A stretch of 64,000 nucleotides of DNA. It comes from Lutjanus erythropterus (taxonomy: Eukaryota; Chordata; Actinopteri; Lutjaniformes; Lutjanidae). This document shows positions 24,791-61,475 of this stretch, in pieces. The stretch spans positions 3,170,646 to 3,234,645 of the forward strand of contig CM034597.1 of NCBI GenBank assembly GCA_020091685.1. Reading direction: 5' to 3'. Position numbers and translations under genes: made by a program. The notes below the pieces were generated by a model. That model was not told where the DNA came from. It made no database searches and worked only from the letters and a program-made list of their open reading frames with translations. The first letter of the stretch is position 1; each line of letters opens with the position of its first letter.

Positions 24791-26228
24791 ATAAGAAGTC
24801 CTCTGCAACTTTATGAAACTAGCCTTCTTGCAACAGCCAGTTAAACAGTTGATTAAGTATCACATGATGGCATCAAACACTCACAACCAACCAATTTTAA
24901 CTAACTGATTTCAACTTGACAATAGTTTATTATCAAAATGAACAAATTAATAAAGCAAAAGATGATCTTTTGGATATTTTCAGGAGGAAATTCTCATCAT
25001 AGATGCTGTCAACAAACAAACGTGAATAAAGCAAACTTTGTTTAAACTGCTGTTAGCAGGCGACTAGCATTACTGCTAGCTGAGTTATAGCTTTGCTTTG
25101 ATGAACGGTTTTGATGAAAATCTGAAGTGTTACATAAAGTACAATCATATATAAAGCTACAATTTCATACTCTTTTCCTCCATCATATCAATAAGTATTA
25201 ACACATCCAAACTGATATTATTCAGTGAGAAAATTACACAAAATAGGATACGAAGATGCAAATGTAGTCACAATAACACTTTCCATTTGGTAAAATCTAG
25301 TGAGAAAACAGGTATTATTTTAAAAAAAATCAATCTAGAAATCAATCTATCTCTTAAACTGTGTTGCATGAGACTGATTATTTTTGAATCGCTCCATGTA
25401 ACTGTTGAGTTGCTTGGAAATTGTTGTTGAAAAGTTTCACTTTGTAAAGCCAGCCTAAAACGTTTCACCTTAAACAGCAACAACAACAGCGAAACTTATT
25501 CAAACACATTTGACACTAACATGTATAAACGCAAATAAGAGGAGAGAAACTGAAGACAAAAATATCAGATACACTGGTGTTTCTGGTGAGTCTGACCACA
25601 CAAACCACTCTCCAGATATGGCTGATATATACATTCAATGCAAGCTAGTGGGGTTGTTTACAGTTCGAGCCAAAGTACCCCTCCTGGACAATAAAGTTGT
25701 CTACTGTATGCTCTCTGAATGCTACTGTGTGAACCTTAAGGGAAAAGTCAGAATGTTATCTTTTACTACAGCATGTTGCATCTTCAAAGGTGTTCTTGTG
25801 AACCTACAGATGTCTGCTTTCAATGCTGAATGATAAAATGAATCCAACATTTTCACTGTCCTACTCCTCTTCTTCACTGCGCATACAGCAGGTCCACTGC
25901 TCAGACCAAGGCAGTGGTCACAAATATTGGATTCAGACATTTCTCCTTTGTAAAAACATTTTATCTTTTCACGTAGGTATAAGAAACGTACGACTTTTCC
26001 TCTACTGTCTTTAGAGGCAACTCCTAAATCGTGGAGTTGACACCTGCAGAAACACCTCAGCTGTCAAAGGTGAAAATTCACTTGGCGTTCAATCTGATCG
26101 CACGTCAACACAGGAACACCAATCCACATCCCCAGGCAACAAATTTCAACAGACTGCTTTAAAGTTGCAAAGGAGATTAAAATATGGCACCAATTATAAA
26201 ATATTAGTCCCTAAAATGTATAATCTAC

Positions 26229-26262
26229 ATATATATATAATATATATATATAATTTATATTC
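26229..26262. repeat. AT-repeat palindrome
   Basis: TA/AT dinucleotide runs forming a palindromic tract on the 3' side of the presumed nfic 3' UTR. Confidence 0.75.
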
Positions 26263-26384
26263 ACTGTTTTCATCTACAAAGAGATGGTGCACAAAATATC
26301 AAAAAACCAGGGTGCACATGTTCTAGTACTGTTGCATTTTGAGTTTGCATTGAATTTTACATACAAATATCAATGGTGATATGT

Positions 26385-28444
26385 TTTATTATTTTATTCT
26401 GGATTCTATTCTGCTTCTACATTCAGCACTTTGACAACAACACATACGCAGACTGAGTTGTATTCCTTCAACTGATATCTCACTCTGTTACTTCTATGGA
26501 TGTGTGGGTTTGAGACGTGTGCATTACCGCGGAGGAGGATTAATGTTCGGATTCTATTAAATGCTAACCTTGTCAAATGTTTAAGAGGATTCTAATCTAA
26601 ATTTTAAAATGCAGCACGTAAGATTTGAAGCGATTAAATGCCTTTAATAGGATTATTGACTAAATGAAGCAGTGGAAAGCCAGGCAAAAGAGGATACTGC
26701 TTTCCCTCAAAAAAAGCACTGTCAAATGCAATTTCTTTGTCAAGGTTGGACACAAAAAGCAAACTCATGGCTTAACAATTTCAAATGCTTGATTTGTTGC
26801 TTGTTGCTAGTGGTAAACCACCAAGGTCTGACTTGAAACCAACCCTGGCACTGCCTGGAACCTTCTGTCTCCAGCTCACCCCTGTCTGAACTCCAACCCA
26901 AAACCCTACTGCTACTGTTTCTCCTCAGATTGTTCAGGTTGGGGTTGCGCTGCACAGTGCAGAACCAGTCTGCCACACCCTCTAAAGCAGGACAAGAGAC
27001 CTGGATTTTGTGCACAGGTCAAGTCAGTCTGCACATGATCTGCTGTCATCATAACCATAGACAACTTCAAGAAAAACACACTACAGTCTGCCAGGTTGGT
27101 AACACGTCACATCATCGCACCTTTCTAAAAGGAATTTCAACGTACGCATAGTGCAATGCCTGCTATATCTCGTTCTAATCTACCTACGTACAAGGACAAA
27201 GACGCCTGCCACTGTGAGACACAAACAAAATCTACACATCTCCTCAAAACAGAGTTGGGATGAGTGTGAAAAATGCAGGAACCATATTCTCATTCATATG
27301 ACACACTCCGTCTCTCTCTTTCTCTCTCACACACACACACACGCACACACACACCACACCATGCTACAGTTTCACACACATAGAGTTCAGCAGCCAGTTC
27401 ATTGGCTGGTTTTAGTGACTTTGCCTTTTCTTTGTGCCTTTGTCCATTTGAATAAGTACTGCCACGACAAACTGATCAGCATCTGAAGGGAAGAAAGCAG
27501 CAGGATTTTTATGTAAAAAGATGTCCTCTGCTAAAGACAGCCCCTCCTGATACCAGCAGCACTGGATCAAACTCTACACTGGTGTCCAACTGTAGCACTG
27601 TGTGTTGTGTTGGAGGAGGCATGGATATATCTCTTATGTTCCACTATTAATCATTGTTTTCTGATTTAAAAAAAGCACAATCAAACAGTCTTAAAAACAT
27701 GAGCTTAGCAAAGCAACTTAATGGTATCAGGCTGATGATTGTCAATAAAAAAGACTAAGCCTCTGTCTTTTGGTGGGAAGAGAGGAAAAAAACGCGCAGT
27801 TTCGACTTCTTCAGACGTATCAATAACATTAAAAAGTGCAAAGAAACATTACATATTAACAACAGGATCTCTCTTACCAGTCAGTTCAGAAAATAAGGGA
27901 GGCTTATTTGCATATATTATAAGCAGCACCTGCAGCGGAGAGGGGCATTCTGGGTGTTGAGGGGGATGAGGTCTACATCTGTCCTAGGGAGGAGGTCTTC
28001 TACTAGATTTAGTGTGAAGACCCAGGGTACAGGGGTAAAGGCTGACATCCATCCCAGGGGAACAGGCCTCATCTTGGGGACACAGTTAGGTTACAGGCTT
28101 CTTAGGATCTGGTGTGTTGAGGCCTAGTTCTGGTCTGCAGTTCATCTGGACCCACCAGACCTCTGCATCACTCCATTTCTTCCCCACTGAGTGTCAGAGC
28201 ATAGTTCATTCTGTGGCTGCAAAATGGCTGAGTGAAAGCAGCATCCTTCTTCCATCCACGCCGTCTCTCCTGGTTGTATACATATATATAAATATATCAC
28301 ACTCCATATTTATATATATGTATGACCACATGTTTTGCTTCTACAAAGCTGAATATATTTTTCCTCTGGCAACATCTTGACAACATTGTTTCCTGTCCTC
28401 CAGGACAGCACTGCCATGACAATCACCTTTCCTCCAGAGTTCAC
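26385..28444 (-). other. nfic: Probable nfic 3' UTR (end uncertain)
   Basis: Sequence after the nfic stop on the minus strand. It has AT-rich stretches (28274-28320) and a CA/TG repeat at 27325-27352. The first minus-strand AATAAA-type signals are at 26385-26390 and 26393-26398. They are the nearest canonical polyadenylation signals, so a 3' UTR of about 2.1 kb is a guess. NFIC 3' UTRs in other vertebrates are several kb, so it could run further. Confidence 0.35.
27325..27355 (+). repeat. CA microsatellite
   Basis: An imperfect CA repeat preceded by a TCTCTCTT pyrimidine tract. It lies within the presumed nfic 3' UTR, where it would be transcribed as TG. Confidence 0.8.
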
Positions 28445-52614
<24,170 letters not shown>

Positions 52615-53032
52615 CTGCGTGACAGACAGACAGACACAAATATAAATTCAAATCATGCAGAGCACACAGTTATCAGCAGCTTCACACAGAATCTCTACTT
52701 CTTTTTCTAGTTTTCAGCAGTGATCCAAATATGTAAGTTCTGCCACTAGGGGTCTCTCTCACATTAGAACAATGACAAAAGACACAGGGCTCCTCTCATT
52801 TCTCTATTCTCTGCCTCCTCGTCTCCTCAATCTTAAATCCTCCTGCCTGTGACCCAGAAATTGATCTTAGTGCACCATAATGAAGGATGTGGTGAAGAGG
52901 AGAGAGAAGGTTAGGAGGTGCTGTGAACAAAGATGGACAGGTGTATTCTTTGTGGAAGTCTTTTGGCACCCGTGATAAAAACAAGAGAGGAGACACAAAA
53001 CTGGAATATAAACACCACAGAGGGAGCAGACT

Positions 53033-53482
53033 AGGCCTGAGAGATATGGCTGAAAACTGATCACAACAGTGAAGTTTAATGTCAGTTGACACAGATAATT
53101 ACTGATCATGCAGGTTGTGACTGATGACATGTTGTGTACTCCACGGGACAGAAGCAGCTGAGGTGATACAATGAGCAAATATTTTTGACCAAATACGTTG
53201 ACACTGCACCAATATTGTAGGGATGACTACTTGTTTTCACAGAATATTAAGCAAATGACATCTTTTGATAAATAATCATCAGTAATGTGGATATAATGAT
53301 TAAGTGGGTAAAGACAAATAGACAAAGTTCAGAAAAATGCATCATGTAACTGTATGCAGCCTTTAGAACCAGGAAAAGACAACACTTACAACATATCATG
53401 ATAAAAAGATGCACAAAATATATAACGATACCTTATCTCATATCATGATACAATATAATATCAATATATCGCCCAGTTGTAG
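53033..53482. mobile_element. hAT-like MITE with perfect target duplication
   Basis: A 450-bp insertion starting AGGCCTGAGAGATATGGCTG and ending ATATATCGCCCAGTTGTAG. The termini are weakly inverted. It is bracketed by AGCAGACT (53025-53032 and 53483-53490, extendable to GAGCAGACT). The late part is rich in ATATCATGATA. Confidence 0.85.
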
Positions 53483-55083
53483 AGCAGACTCTACAAAGTG
53501 ATCCTTATGTATTCATAATCAGAGGTGTAGTGCTATTTGTTAAAGTACAAAAGCACATAGTTCAACAATAAGAATTGCCCACTTGGCTGAGTCAGGTAAA
53601 ATGACATTTCAGGCTAGTAAATCTAGCAACTCACTTACACAACCAGGCAAGAGGTAAAAAAGAATGAAACTATTAATCTATTTTGATAATCAATTCATCA
53701 TTTAAGTAATTCTTAATGCTAAAATGGAAGAAAATGCTGCTTTCAGCCTCTCAAATACTGAGATTTCCTGCTTTTTTTTGTTTATTATATTAAAGCTGAA
53801 TATGTTTGGACTGATACAACAAGACATTTAAAGACATTATCCCGCTACAGCAGGTGTCTCTTGGACCACATTTTGCCATGATCACAAACATACAGACACA
53901 CACAACAAACAAATATGAACACAATGACAGCCACACTGTACACCAAGTTACAACTTCCTGTTTCACTGCAAATAATGTTCAATAATGTGCCGCCATGTTT
54001 AGTTGAGGTCAAGGGAATCAGTCATGACACATTATAAAAGCACGCCAATGTGAAACAATACTTAATGACATCTTTATGACAAGTCCAAAATGCATCACTG
54101 TGGTTGAGATCAAGGAAAATATTCACAAAATAATTATTAGAGTGTCATGAAAATGAAAAAAAACCCAACCACTATGACAGTATTATATAATGTTAAAACA
54201 TAAATAGTTTCTGCGGGTTTGATAATGTTGAAAATTGTCATAACAAAGACACAGAGAGGTTATGTGGTCTTGGTTATAATCTAGTTGTCATTACAAAGAC
54301 ATCTCAAGCAATGTCAACTTTGCATTACAAATAACATGACTGACCAAACAACACTTTTAGTCATAAACATTCATACAGACTGTTCATGACAGGTGTCATG
54401 ACATGGTTATGACAGTGTCATATCAGCCTTATGCACACCCCTTCAAATAAAGTGTTAGTGAAAACTGCACTTCAGTAATACCCCAGCTTTACAGAAATAG
54501 TCATTTTATGATTTATTACAGTAAATATATTACAGTTTCCTCCTTTAAACTATTTATCAATAATGAAAGTAATCTTTAGTTGCAGCCCTGGAGCCATGCC
54601 CGAAGTCTTTCAGGTCTTTACAATGAATTCATTCATGCAGCATCATCAAAATGTGGAATTCATGTTTCAGTGCAAGTAGACAATCTTGGGCCTGACACCC
54701 ATTGCTTCACTCTTACCACAAATTGAGGACAGAGGCAGGATTTCTGTATCGCAGTGATTAAGTAGCTTGCCTTGTCAAGTACAGTTAAATGCCTGATAAA
54801 TAACCAGATGTAAATCTTCAGTGGGAAAAAAAACAGACATTCTGATCGGGTTATTTTATTGTATCTATAAAGGCCTTCTCAAATAAATTTTCAGAGAATG
54901 TGTTGTGCAGCAGTTGCTCATGTAGTGGCTCTCCCAGTGGACTTGGGGACATGCTGATGGCTGGAGACTGCAGGCTTGTTAACAGACCAGTCAGTGGGCT
55001 TCAGGATTGTGAACTGCAGGCAGTCAGGGACACAAGCTTCTCTATCTTCTGAGTTACAACTGCACTATCATATACTGTACAGT

Positions 55084-55572
55084 AGGGCTGCAACTAACGA
55101 TTGTTTCATTGTCGATTAATTACTCAATTATTTTATCAATTAATGAATCCTGTCAGAATGAAAAAAATGAAAAATAGCTTCAAACATACATATGTCCATG
55201 TGCTCCACGTGTTTGGACCTGTCTTTCAATTCTTTCAATTCTTTCCTGTAATGATTATTTCCATTATCAATCAATCTGTCAGTTATTTTCTCCACTAATC
55301 AATGTGGTCCATAAAATCAATCAGTCATTCCGAAAGTCCAAGATGACGTCCTCAAATGTCTTGTTTTGTCCACAACTCTGAGATATTCAGTTTACTGTCA
55401 GAGAGGAGGAAAGAAAGCAGAAAATATTCACATTTAAGAAGCTGAAATCAGAGAATTTAGATTTCTTTTATCTTAAAAAAAACAAACCAAAACCTCAAAC
55501 TGATCAATTATCAAAATAGTTGTCAATTAATTTAGTAATCAGTTAATAATCGATTAATCATTGCAATTCTGT
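55084..55572. mobile_element. GGGCTGCAACTAACGATT-type MITE with perfect 8-bp TSD
   Basis: Starts AGGGCTGCAACTAACGATTG and ends in GATTAATCATTGCAATTCTGT, an imperfect inverse. It is flanked by TGTACAGT at 55076-55083 and 55573-55580. Internal CGATTAAT and CAATTAAT repeats are typical. Related pieces: 49419-49703, 59030-59125, 60985-61310 and 62705-62890. Confidence 0.88.
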
Positions 55573-55769
55573 TGTACAGTGTATTAAAGAGGGAAATAAT
55601 GTATTGGACATATATGAAAACTAAATACTACACATGTAATTTCCATATACGGTGATGTATCAGATTTTTGTATAGGTCGTGCTGAGCTCCGCTAACCACA
55701 TCCTGAAAACATCTCTGGATTTAACACATAGATCTGAGAGTGATTACCATCCTCTAATCAACGGAAAAA

Positions 55770-56375
55770 AAAGTTTGAATTTCACAAAATGTCATTATCT
55801 ACTCACCTTCATGCTGATTGAAGGTCAGATTTAGTTTTATAATCCAAACACTGCTGGAGTTTCACAGGAAAACAGTGTTGCAGAACCTCACAAACAATGG
55901 AAGTGAATGGTGACCAGTTTTCAAATGTAAAAAACAACCGTAAAAAATGTCTGTCTGGTGTAATCCAAGTCTCTTTAAGCAACAAGCCAAGTTGACTTGA
56001 GATATGTCATTTACACCATGTTTTTAGTCTAAATCTTCACTGTAGATCCTTAGCTTGGAGCCATGTTCCCGTCTAAGTGCACACCATCTGAACTGGGTGT
56101 GTGTGGTATGACGGTGTAAGTACACAAGTGAACAGCATGCAGGGGCTTTAGGAGACTTGGATTAAACCAGAAGCCAGGAGTTTGTTTTGGTCATTTTTTC
56201 AGTTGGAAAACTGGTCACCATTCACTTCCATTGTTTGGGAGATTCTGTATCGCTGTTTTCCTGTGAAACTCCAGCAGTGTTTTGTGAACTAAAAAACTAA
56301 ACACGACCTTCAGTGAGCATGAGGGTGAGAGATAATGACTGAATTTTCAGGTTTGGGTGAACTATCCCTTTAAGG
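55770..56375. mobile_element. Foldback MITE family B, most complete copy
   Basis: The left arm has TCATTATCTACTCACCTTCATG, AACACTGCTGGAGTTTCAC and GAATGGTGACCAGTTTTC. The right arm is the inverse: GAAAACTGGTCACCATTCACT, GAAACTCCAGCAGTGTTTTG and AGGGTGAGAGATAATGACTG, ending GTGAACTATCCCTTTAAG. The arms are each about 250 bp around a TGTGTGTGGT centre. Confidence 0.87.
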
Positions 56376-57219
56376 CTTCAAGAAATGTTGAAACATGACT
56401 GACTCGAAACACCTAATGTTGCCAGCAGTCATCTTCCTTCATTTTGGACAGAAAAAATATATCTATTTTTATGTTGTAACAACATAGTTTCCAGGATTCA
56501 GATAATTTCATATTCATGAAATTAATTTTATTTATTTCCTTCATTATAGCCAAAGAGAGTAGGCATAATTAATGGATAAAGAAGATGTCTGATCCCTCAG
56601 CATCGTGTGCATACAGTAACAAGCCAACAGGCATGCAGCATAAACTGAATAAATTGTCTCTTAATAAGACAGAACTTTATGCAGTGGAAATGCATTATAA
56701 TTTTTCCATTTAATAGAGAGCACAAAACATTGGAGTTCAGACAGTAATGAACTATACTTCTCATGTCATTATCATCAGGTTTAATACTGTCTTATATACT
56801 CCATGTTAATTAATTGCCTCATGTTATTCACTATAGACCATAATGATTAGATTACTCCTCAAGAAGTAATTGATCAATGGAAAACATGCAGGTTTTTAAA
56901 TGTAAATAAGCCAACAACAAACTCTACACTCTGATTACAAGTACAGAGATGTGTAATCAAACTACTAAAACTGGAGTACAGAGTGATTTGTGTGGGGTTT
57001 TCTAAGCAGACAGACTTTAGTATGGTGAACTCCCCTCTGCCCTGATCCCCAGTCTCCAGTCATTAGCCTGGCCCATATCAGGCTGAGGAGAGCTGCTCCA
57101 GTACAAGTCCTGTTCCCATTCCTACTTCCCGTCACGAAGAAGATTAAATGAGTTGAAGAGACTCCTGGAAACCACCTCAAATTATTAATATTTCCATCCT
57201 GGTGGATTTGGGGACATAT

Positions 57220-57400
57220 TCAGGCTTGGAGAGTAACTAAAAGGTAAGCTAAAAAAGGCAACTGTATTCCATTAAAGTTACAGATAAAAAAAAAAGACAA
57301 AATCAGATTACAGATACATTTAATAAAAATGGGCATTATTAGTAGGATTACAATTTTAAAACAAATAACAATATCCTACAATGCACAGTGCACACACAGC
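57220..57400 (-). repeat. Dispersed repeat D fragment, minus orientation
   Basis: GGCTTGGAGAGTAACTAAAAGG, GTATTCCATTAAAGTTACAG and CAAAATCAGATTACAGATAC are the reverse complement of 49890-50020. Confidence 0.7.
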
Positions 57401-57814
57401 TGCCAATTCATTATTGTGAATAAAATGCTTCACTGGGTGGAAATTTCAACATTTTGTGTCTTTAAATCAATGAATCAATACATTGCACACAACAAAGGAA
57501 GGAACAGCTGGACAAACTTTTCTGGTCAACATTTTTCAACATTTTCTGACATCTTGTGGACCAAATAACTAATCGATTGGAGAAAATGACTGACATGAAA
57601 ATAATTCTTCTAGGAAATAGTTCCAAATATGTTTAGACGTACTTTTCAACTGACAAGATTGTGACAGGATTAATTCATCGATTAATCATTTTGAGTCATT
57701 TTATAATAATAAAAAAGAGTCTAAACTGTCTGATTCCAGTTTCTTCAACATGATTTTCTGGTTTCTTTACTGCTCTCTTACAGTAACTAAATACAGAAAC
57801 TAAATAACAGAACT

Positions 57815-58198
57815 AGGGCTGCACAATATTGGAAAAAACTGACATTGGGATTTTTTTTAACCCTGCGATATATCTTGCGATATGAAAAAATACAGGAATT
57901 TTCACCAGATGACTTGAATAGCACTTTATGTTATGCTGCACTGCTGCCATCTTGTGGACAATTAACCTGCACTGATCTTGCGACTCACTCCATATGCAGG
58001 GGCGTGGTCTGCTTTGGTAAACTGGTTAAGAACGATTGTGATTGGTGGATCGCTGCGCGCACTGTGTGTCAGGTACCCTTAAAATTAGATGAGAACACGT
58101 TTAGTTCATTTGCCTCCTACATCTCAGGACCTGCAATGTGACTATTGCGCACACGTACATTGCGATGACGATGCTCAAACGATATATTGTGCAGCTCT
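57815..58198. mobile_element. MITE with AGGGCTGCACAATATT termini
   Basis: Left end AGGGCTGCACAATATTGG; right end ACGATATATTGTGCAGCTCT inverted. Internal TTGCGATATGAAAAA and ACATTGCGATGACGATG. The embedded 98-codon frame is not protein-like. No clear target duplication. Confidence 0.78.
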
Positions 58199-59176
58199 GA
58201 ACAAAACTGACAGAAACTAAATATCTTTGAGTCATGGACAAAACTCATATTTGGTTGATTTAGTTAAATGAATAAATCAGTTAATTTGAAAAGAAAGGAA
58301 GATTAGTTACAGGCCTTTAAAGATTTTCCAAATAATTTACCTAATAAATACCGTTTATTTATTAAGTAGCCCCTGGCCTCCTGTCATTTGACAAAAGTGG
58401 CCCCCAGGCAAAGCAAGCTGAGTATCCCTGCATGCTGTTGGCTTTTGTCCCCTTAAATGTTGCTTTTAAAAAACACTGTCAGCAGTCAATAAATCTTAAA
58501 ATGCTAGTGAAGCATTTTACTGAGGACAGGGTAAACTAAACTTTTCTAAAACAATATCTTCTACCTGCTGTTTGGCACTAATGTGAAAAGTGATGTTCTA
58601 TATAACCATTAACCCAAACTAACAATAAATGAATCCTACTAAAACTACTTTATAGGCATTCAAAGCTTGATATATCCTATTCCTCTGTGTCATAGAGCTC
58701 CATTGTTGTCACATCAATGAGCCACACTGTTGCACTGGGTGACATGATGTTCCTTCATTACCATGAACACACACACTCTTATTTATTTTGACTCACACAG
58801 ACAACCCTGCAGCCACAAAAACACTCACTCGAGTACAAATGTGTATTAATCAGCCACTGAAAATAGTCCTCAATACACTATTTGCTGCTGACTGAAACTA
58901 TATATTTGTGAGGTGTTTTTAAAGATTCATGTTTTCAGTGTAGAAACTGTTTGCTTGGAACTGAGTGCCACAAACAGGGTAGGGAATTCAGAAAGTATAG
59001 AGATGTACAGACTAGCACATTCTTGTATTGTTCAATTGACAAGATTGTGAAAGGATTAATTAAACAAGAAAACAATTGACAGATTAATCGACAATGAAAA
59101 TAATTGTTAGTTGCAGTCCTAGTTGGGGACAGCCCTTGTGCTATGAATTTGACCAACAACCAAAAGGTGCAGACAC

Positions 59177-60019
59177 TATGGATGTGCGCAATTAGTTAAC
59201 CACAGAATTACACTTTGCCACCATCACTAGTCAGCACTGATATCAGATCAGATCAGATATACTAGTCAGTTAAACTAAAAATAATTTATTGATGTAGAAT
59301 GCCAGTTAGCTGTTGCCTTTAAGGTGTTACGCAGCCGTCCGCCACTAGTCGGGGCTGCAGTCCCATCAGATGGCAGCCTGTCTCGTCCAGCACATATGCC
59401 CCGATGGCCCACACAACGCTGAATGTTTTTAATCAGCAAAGCAGAACAGATGAGAGCTCATAAAACCAGCGCAGTTTGTCAGCGTTTTGATATAGAAAAT
59501 GAAAATAAGGTTGAACATAGGCTGTGTCCGAATAAACTCGTATATAACCACTCAACTGGAGCAACGTGCGACCACATTCAGCACAGACACAGACATTAAC
59601 CTGCAAACAGAGCAGACTGCTGTTGCTGCTAGCTCTGCTAACGTTAGCCACGCTGTGTGTCAGGCTGGCAGCTGAAGTCAGCTCTGGTTAAACAATGTTG
59701 TTTAGCCCCACATTCTGTGATCCTTTTCAGTCTGAAAAGAAGAAGCATGTAGTGAGTTGTCATGATGTTTTGAAGGATAATGTGCAAAGTTTGTATTGCA
59801 TGGTGCAAAGTGCCACACATTTACTGGCTTTTTAAATACAATTGTAGACTGTGATTAACCACTTCAAATGGCCCCTAATACAACATTATCAATTAATAAA
59901 TTGTGCTCAATTTTAACTGCTGTCTGAGTGTTTCTTGCTGTTAGACTACTAGACTAATTAAATCTGAATTAAATTTTGCATTTAATTGACAGGGAAATAA
60001 ATCGCCAGGAACAGCCCTA
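59177..60019. mobile_element. hAT-like element, 843 bp, perfect 8-bp TSD
   Basis: Starts TATGGATGTGCGCAATTAG. The reverse complement of its right end is TAGGGCTGTTCCTGGCGATT. It is flanked by GCAGACAC at 59169-59176 and 60020-60027. The interior holds a CpG-richer stretch (59330-59660) unlike its surroundings. No transposase is recognised inside; the hAT relic at 60524 is outside this unit. Confidence 0.85.
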
Positions 60020-60523
60020 GCAGACACCAACAGCATTAGATGAAGTCTCAGGTACAGCACAAACTATAACAAGTAGAAATACAACTATGTATTGTGGACA
60101 GGGTGAGTGATGGAGCTAATGACTGCCACAACACAGACAGAAACACAGACAGAGAGACAAAGTTTGAGCCTTTGTAACCCTCAGCATGTCAGTAATTGCT
60201 GCTCTGTATGACGATGAAAACCATTTCCACCATGAAGAAATACATAACTGGACAGATGGATGGACAACTATCAGATTAGTGTTGTGTGTAAACTGCAGAA
60301 ATACCTTCTTGACTGAGACCATTAATACAACAAACTTTTATCACCTCAGCTGTTTTCATTCTTTGAAGTACACGTGTCACCAATCATGAGCCACATGATC
60401 GACAATTTTCAATATGAAACTTTTTTTCAGCTGTGTTGCCCCAGCCTAGCCACATACACGTGTTTGGCATGTGGATGACAGTGTCCTCAAAGTGGGGACA
60501 TTTTCCTACTGAACACCACTGCA

Positions 60524-60793
60524 GTGGAGACAGAAATTCTCACCCTTCAGAACGACGTTCAGATGAAATCCATGTATCATAACATGAGAAAATGTGCCTT
60601 TTGCCTGTCAGCCCTATTTGGATCCACCTTCCTATGTGAATCTGCCTTCTCCCACATGAAAACCATAAAGGCCAAGTTCAGCTCCACTATGACAAATGAG
60701 CACCTATCCTCCTGCCTAAGACTTGGCACCAGTTGCAACACCCCTGAGTATGAGAAACTAGCATCTGCCTGCCAATGCCAAAGATCCCATTAA
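60524..60793 (+). pseudogene. hAT transposase C-terminal (dimerisation) fragment, GTF2IRD2/ZBED-like
   Basis: An open stretch of about 89 codons ending TAA. It reads TEILTLQNDVQMKSMYHN, then LSALFGSTFLCESAFSHMKT, then SSTMTNEHLSSCLRLGTS. The blocks ELxxLQND, FGSTYxCExxFSxMxxxKxK and R(L/T)T(D/N)EHLxxxLRL are diagnostic of the hAT C-terminal dimerisation domain, as in GTF2IRD2, SCAND3 and EPM2AIP1-like proteins. The N-terminal zinc finger and catalytic core are not visible upstream. It is inside nfic intron 1, sense opposite to the gene. Relic copy is much likelier than a gene. Confidence 0.88.
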
Positions 60794-60984
60794 GCAGGTA
60801 ATCACTCCCTTCTCTCAAATGTAAAACATGTGTCTACTGTATGACAGAAGATTTATCATGGGACAGAGAATTTTGGACTGTTGGGTCTTGTTGTGATGTT
60901 GAAAAATGTAAAAGTAGATCTGAAATGTAAAAACGTTGGACACCCCTGCGTTAATGTTAGAATGATTAACAGGTTAGAGACAGG

Positions 60985-61310
60985 TTAATCCTGTTACAAT
61001 CTCATGACCGTGTGCGCCAGCATTTTTGGACCTATTTTTCCAGTCTTTCCTGTACAATTATTTTCATTATCAATTAATCTGTCAATTATTTTCTTGATTA
61101 ATCAATTTGTTGTTTGGTCCACAAGATGGTAAAAAGTGCTGATCAGTGTTTCCCAAAGATGACGTCCTCAGAAACCAGAAAGAAACCAGAAATATTCACA
61201 TTTAATCTTGAACCAATCAGTTCTGACTTTTTTTTCTTTTACTCATTATCATTATTTTACTGATTATCAAAATAGTTACAATAACTGATTAATCATTGCA
61301 GATGGATTTT
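60985..61310. mobile_element. GGGCTGCAACTAACGATT-type MITE, diverged
   Basis: ACCTATTTTTCCAGTC, TTTTCATTATCAATTAATCTG, GTTGTTTGGTCCACAAGATGG and ACTGATTAATCATTGCA are shared with 55084-55572. The ends are eroded. Confidence 0.65.
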
Positions 61311-61379
61311 TAGTAGTTTTCCTTATGAAATCACGCAAAAAAATCATAAATCTGCTATCATAAAATCCTGGGGTTGCAC

Positions 61380-61475
61380 CAGAGTCCGACTGGAAGTGGA
61401 CCAAGACCCACCTTTTCAACTGGTCTTGGTCCAACAACTGGTTTTCAACTGGTTTTCTGCCACACCAGAGTGAGT
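61380..61475. repeat. Short inverted repeat
   Basis: TGGACCAAGACC and GGTCTTGGTCCA face each other across 15 bases, with CACCAGAGTCCGACTGG nearby, looking like a small foldback element. Confidence 0.5.

Larger units (their letters stand above)
951..26384. other. 3' flank of nfic: no convincing gene; many repeats
   Basis: Short open frames only, none with recognisable protein similarity or splice-consistent neighbours. Stretches without any identified element: roughly 951-1800, 1960-2550, 3950-5380, 7600-8740, 9390-10475, 12575-14865, 15270-16040, 16325-18885, 20855-22615, 22740-24400 and 24800-26220. They are AT-rich unique-looking or too decayed to name. An undetected gene with very small exons cannot be excluded. 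Confidence 0.6.

Noticed and set aside
25510..25833. 107-codon plus-strand frame as a gene
   Set aside because: It gives no recognisable motif, domain or splice context, and a frame of this length is expected by chance in 64 kb.
57845..58141. 98-codon plus-strand frame as a gene
   Set aside because: It lies wholly within a MITE with inverted AGGGCTGCACAATATT ends.
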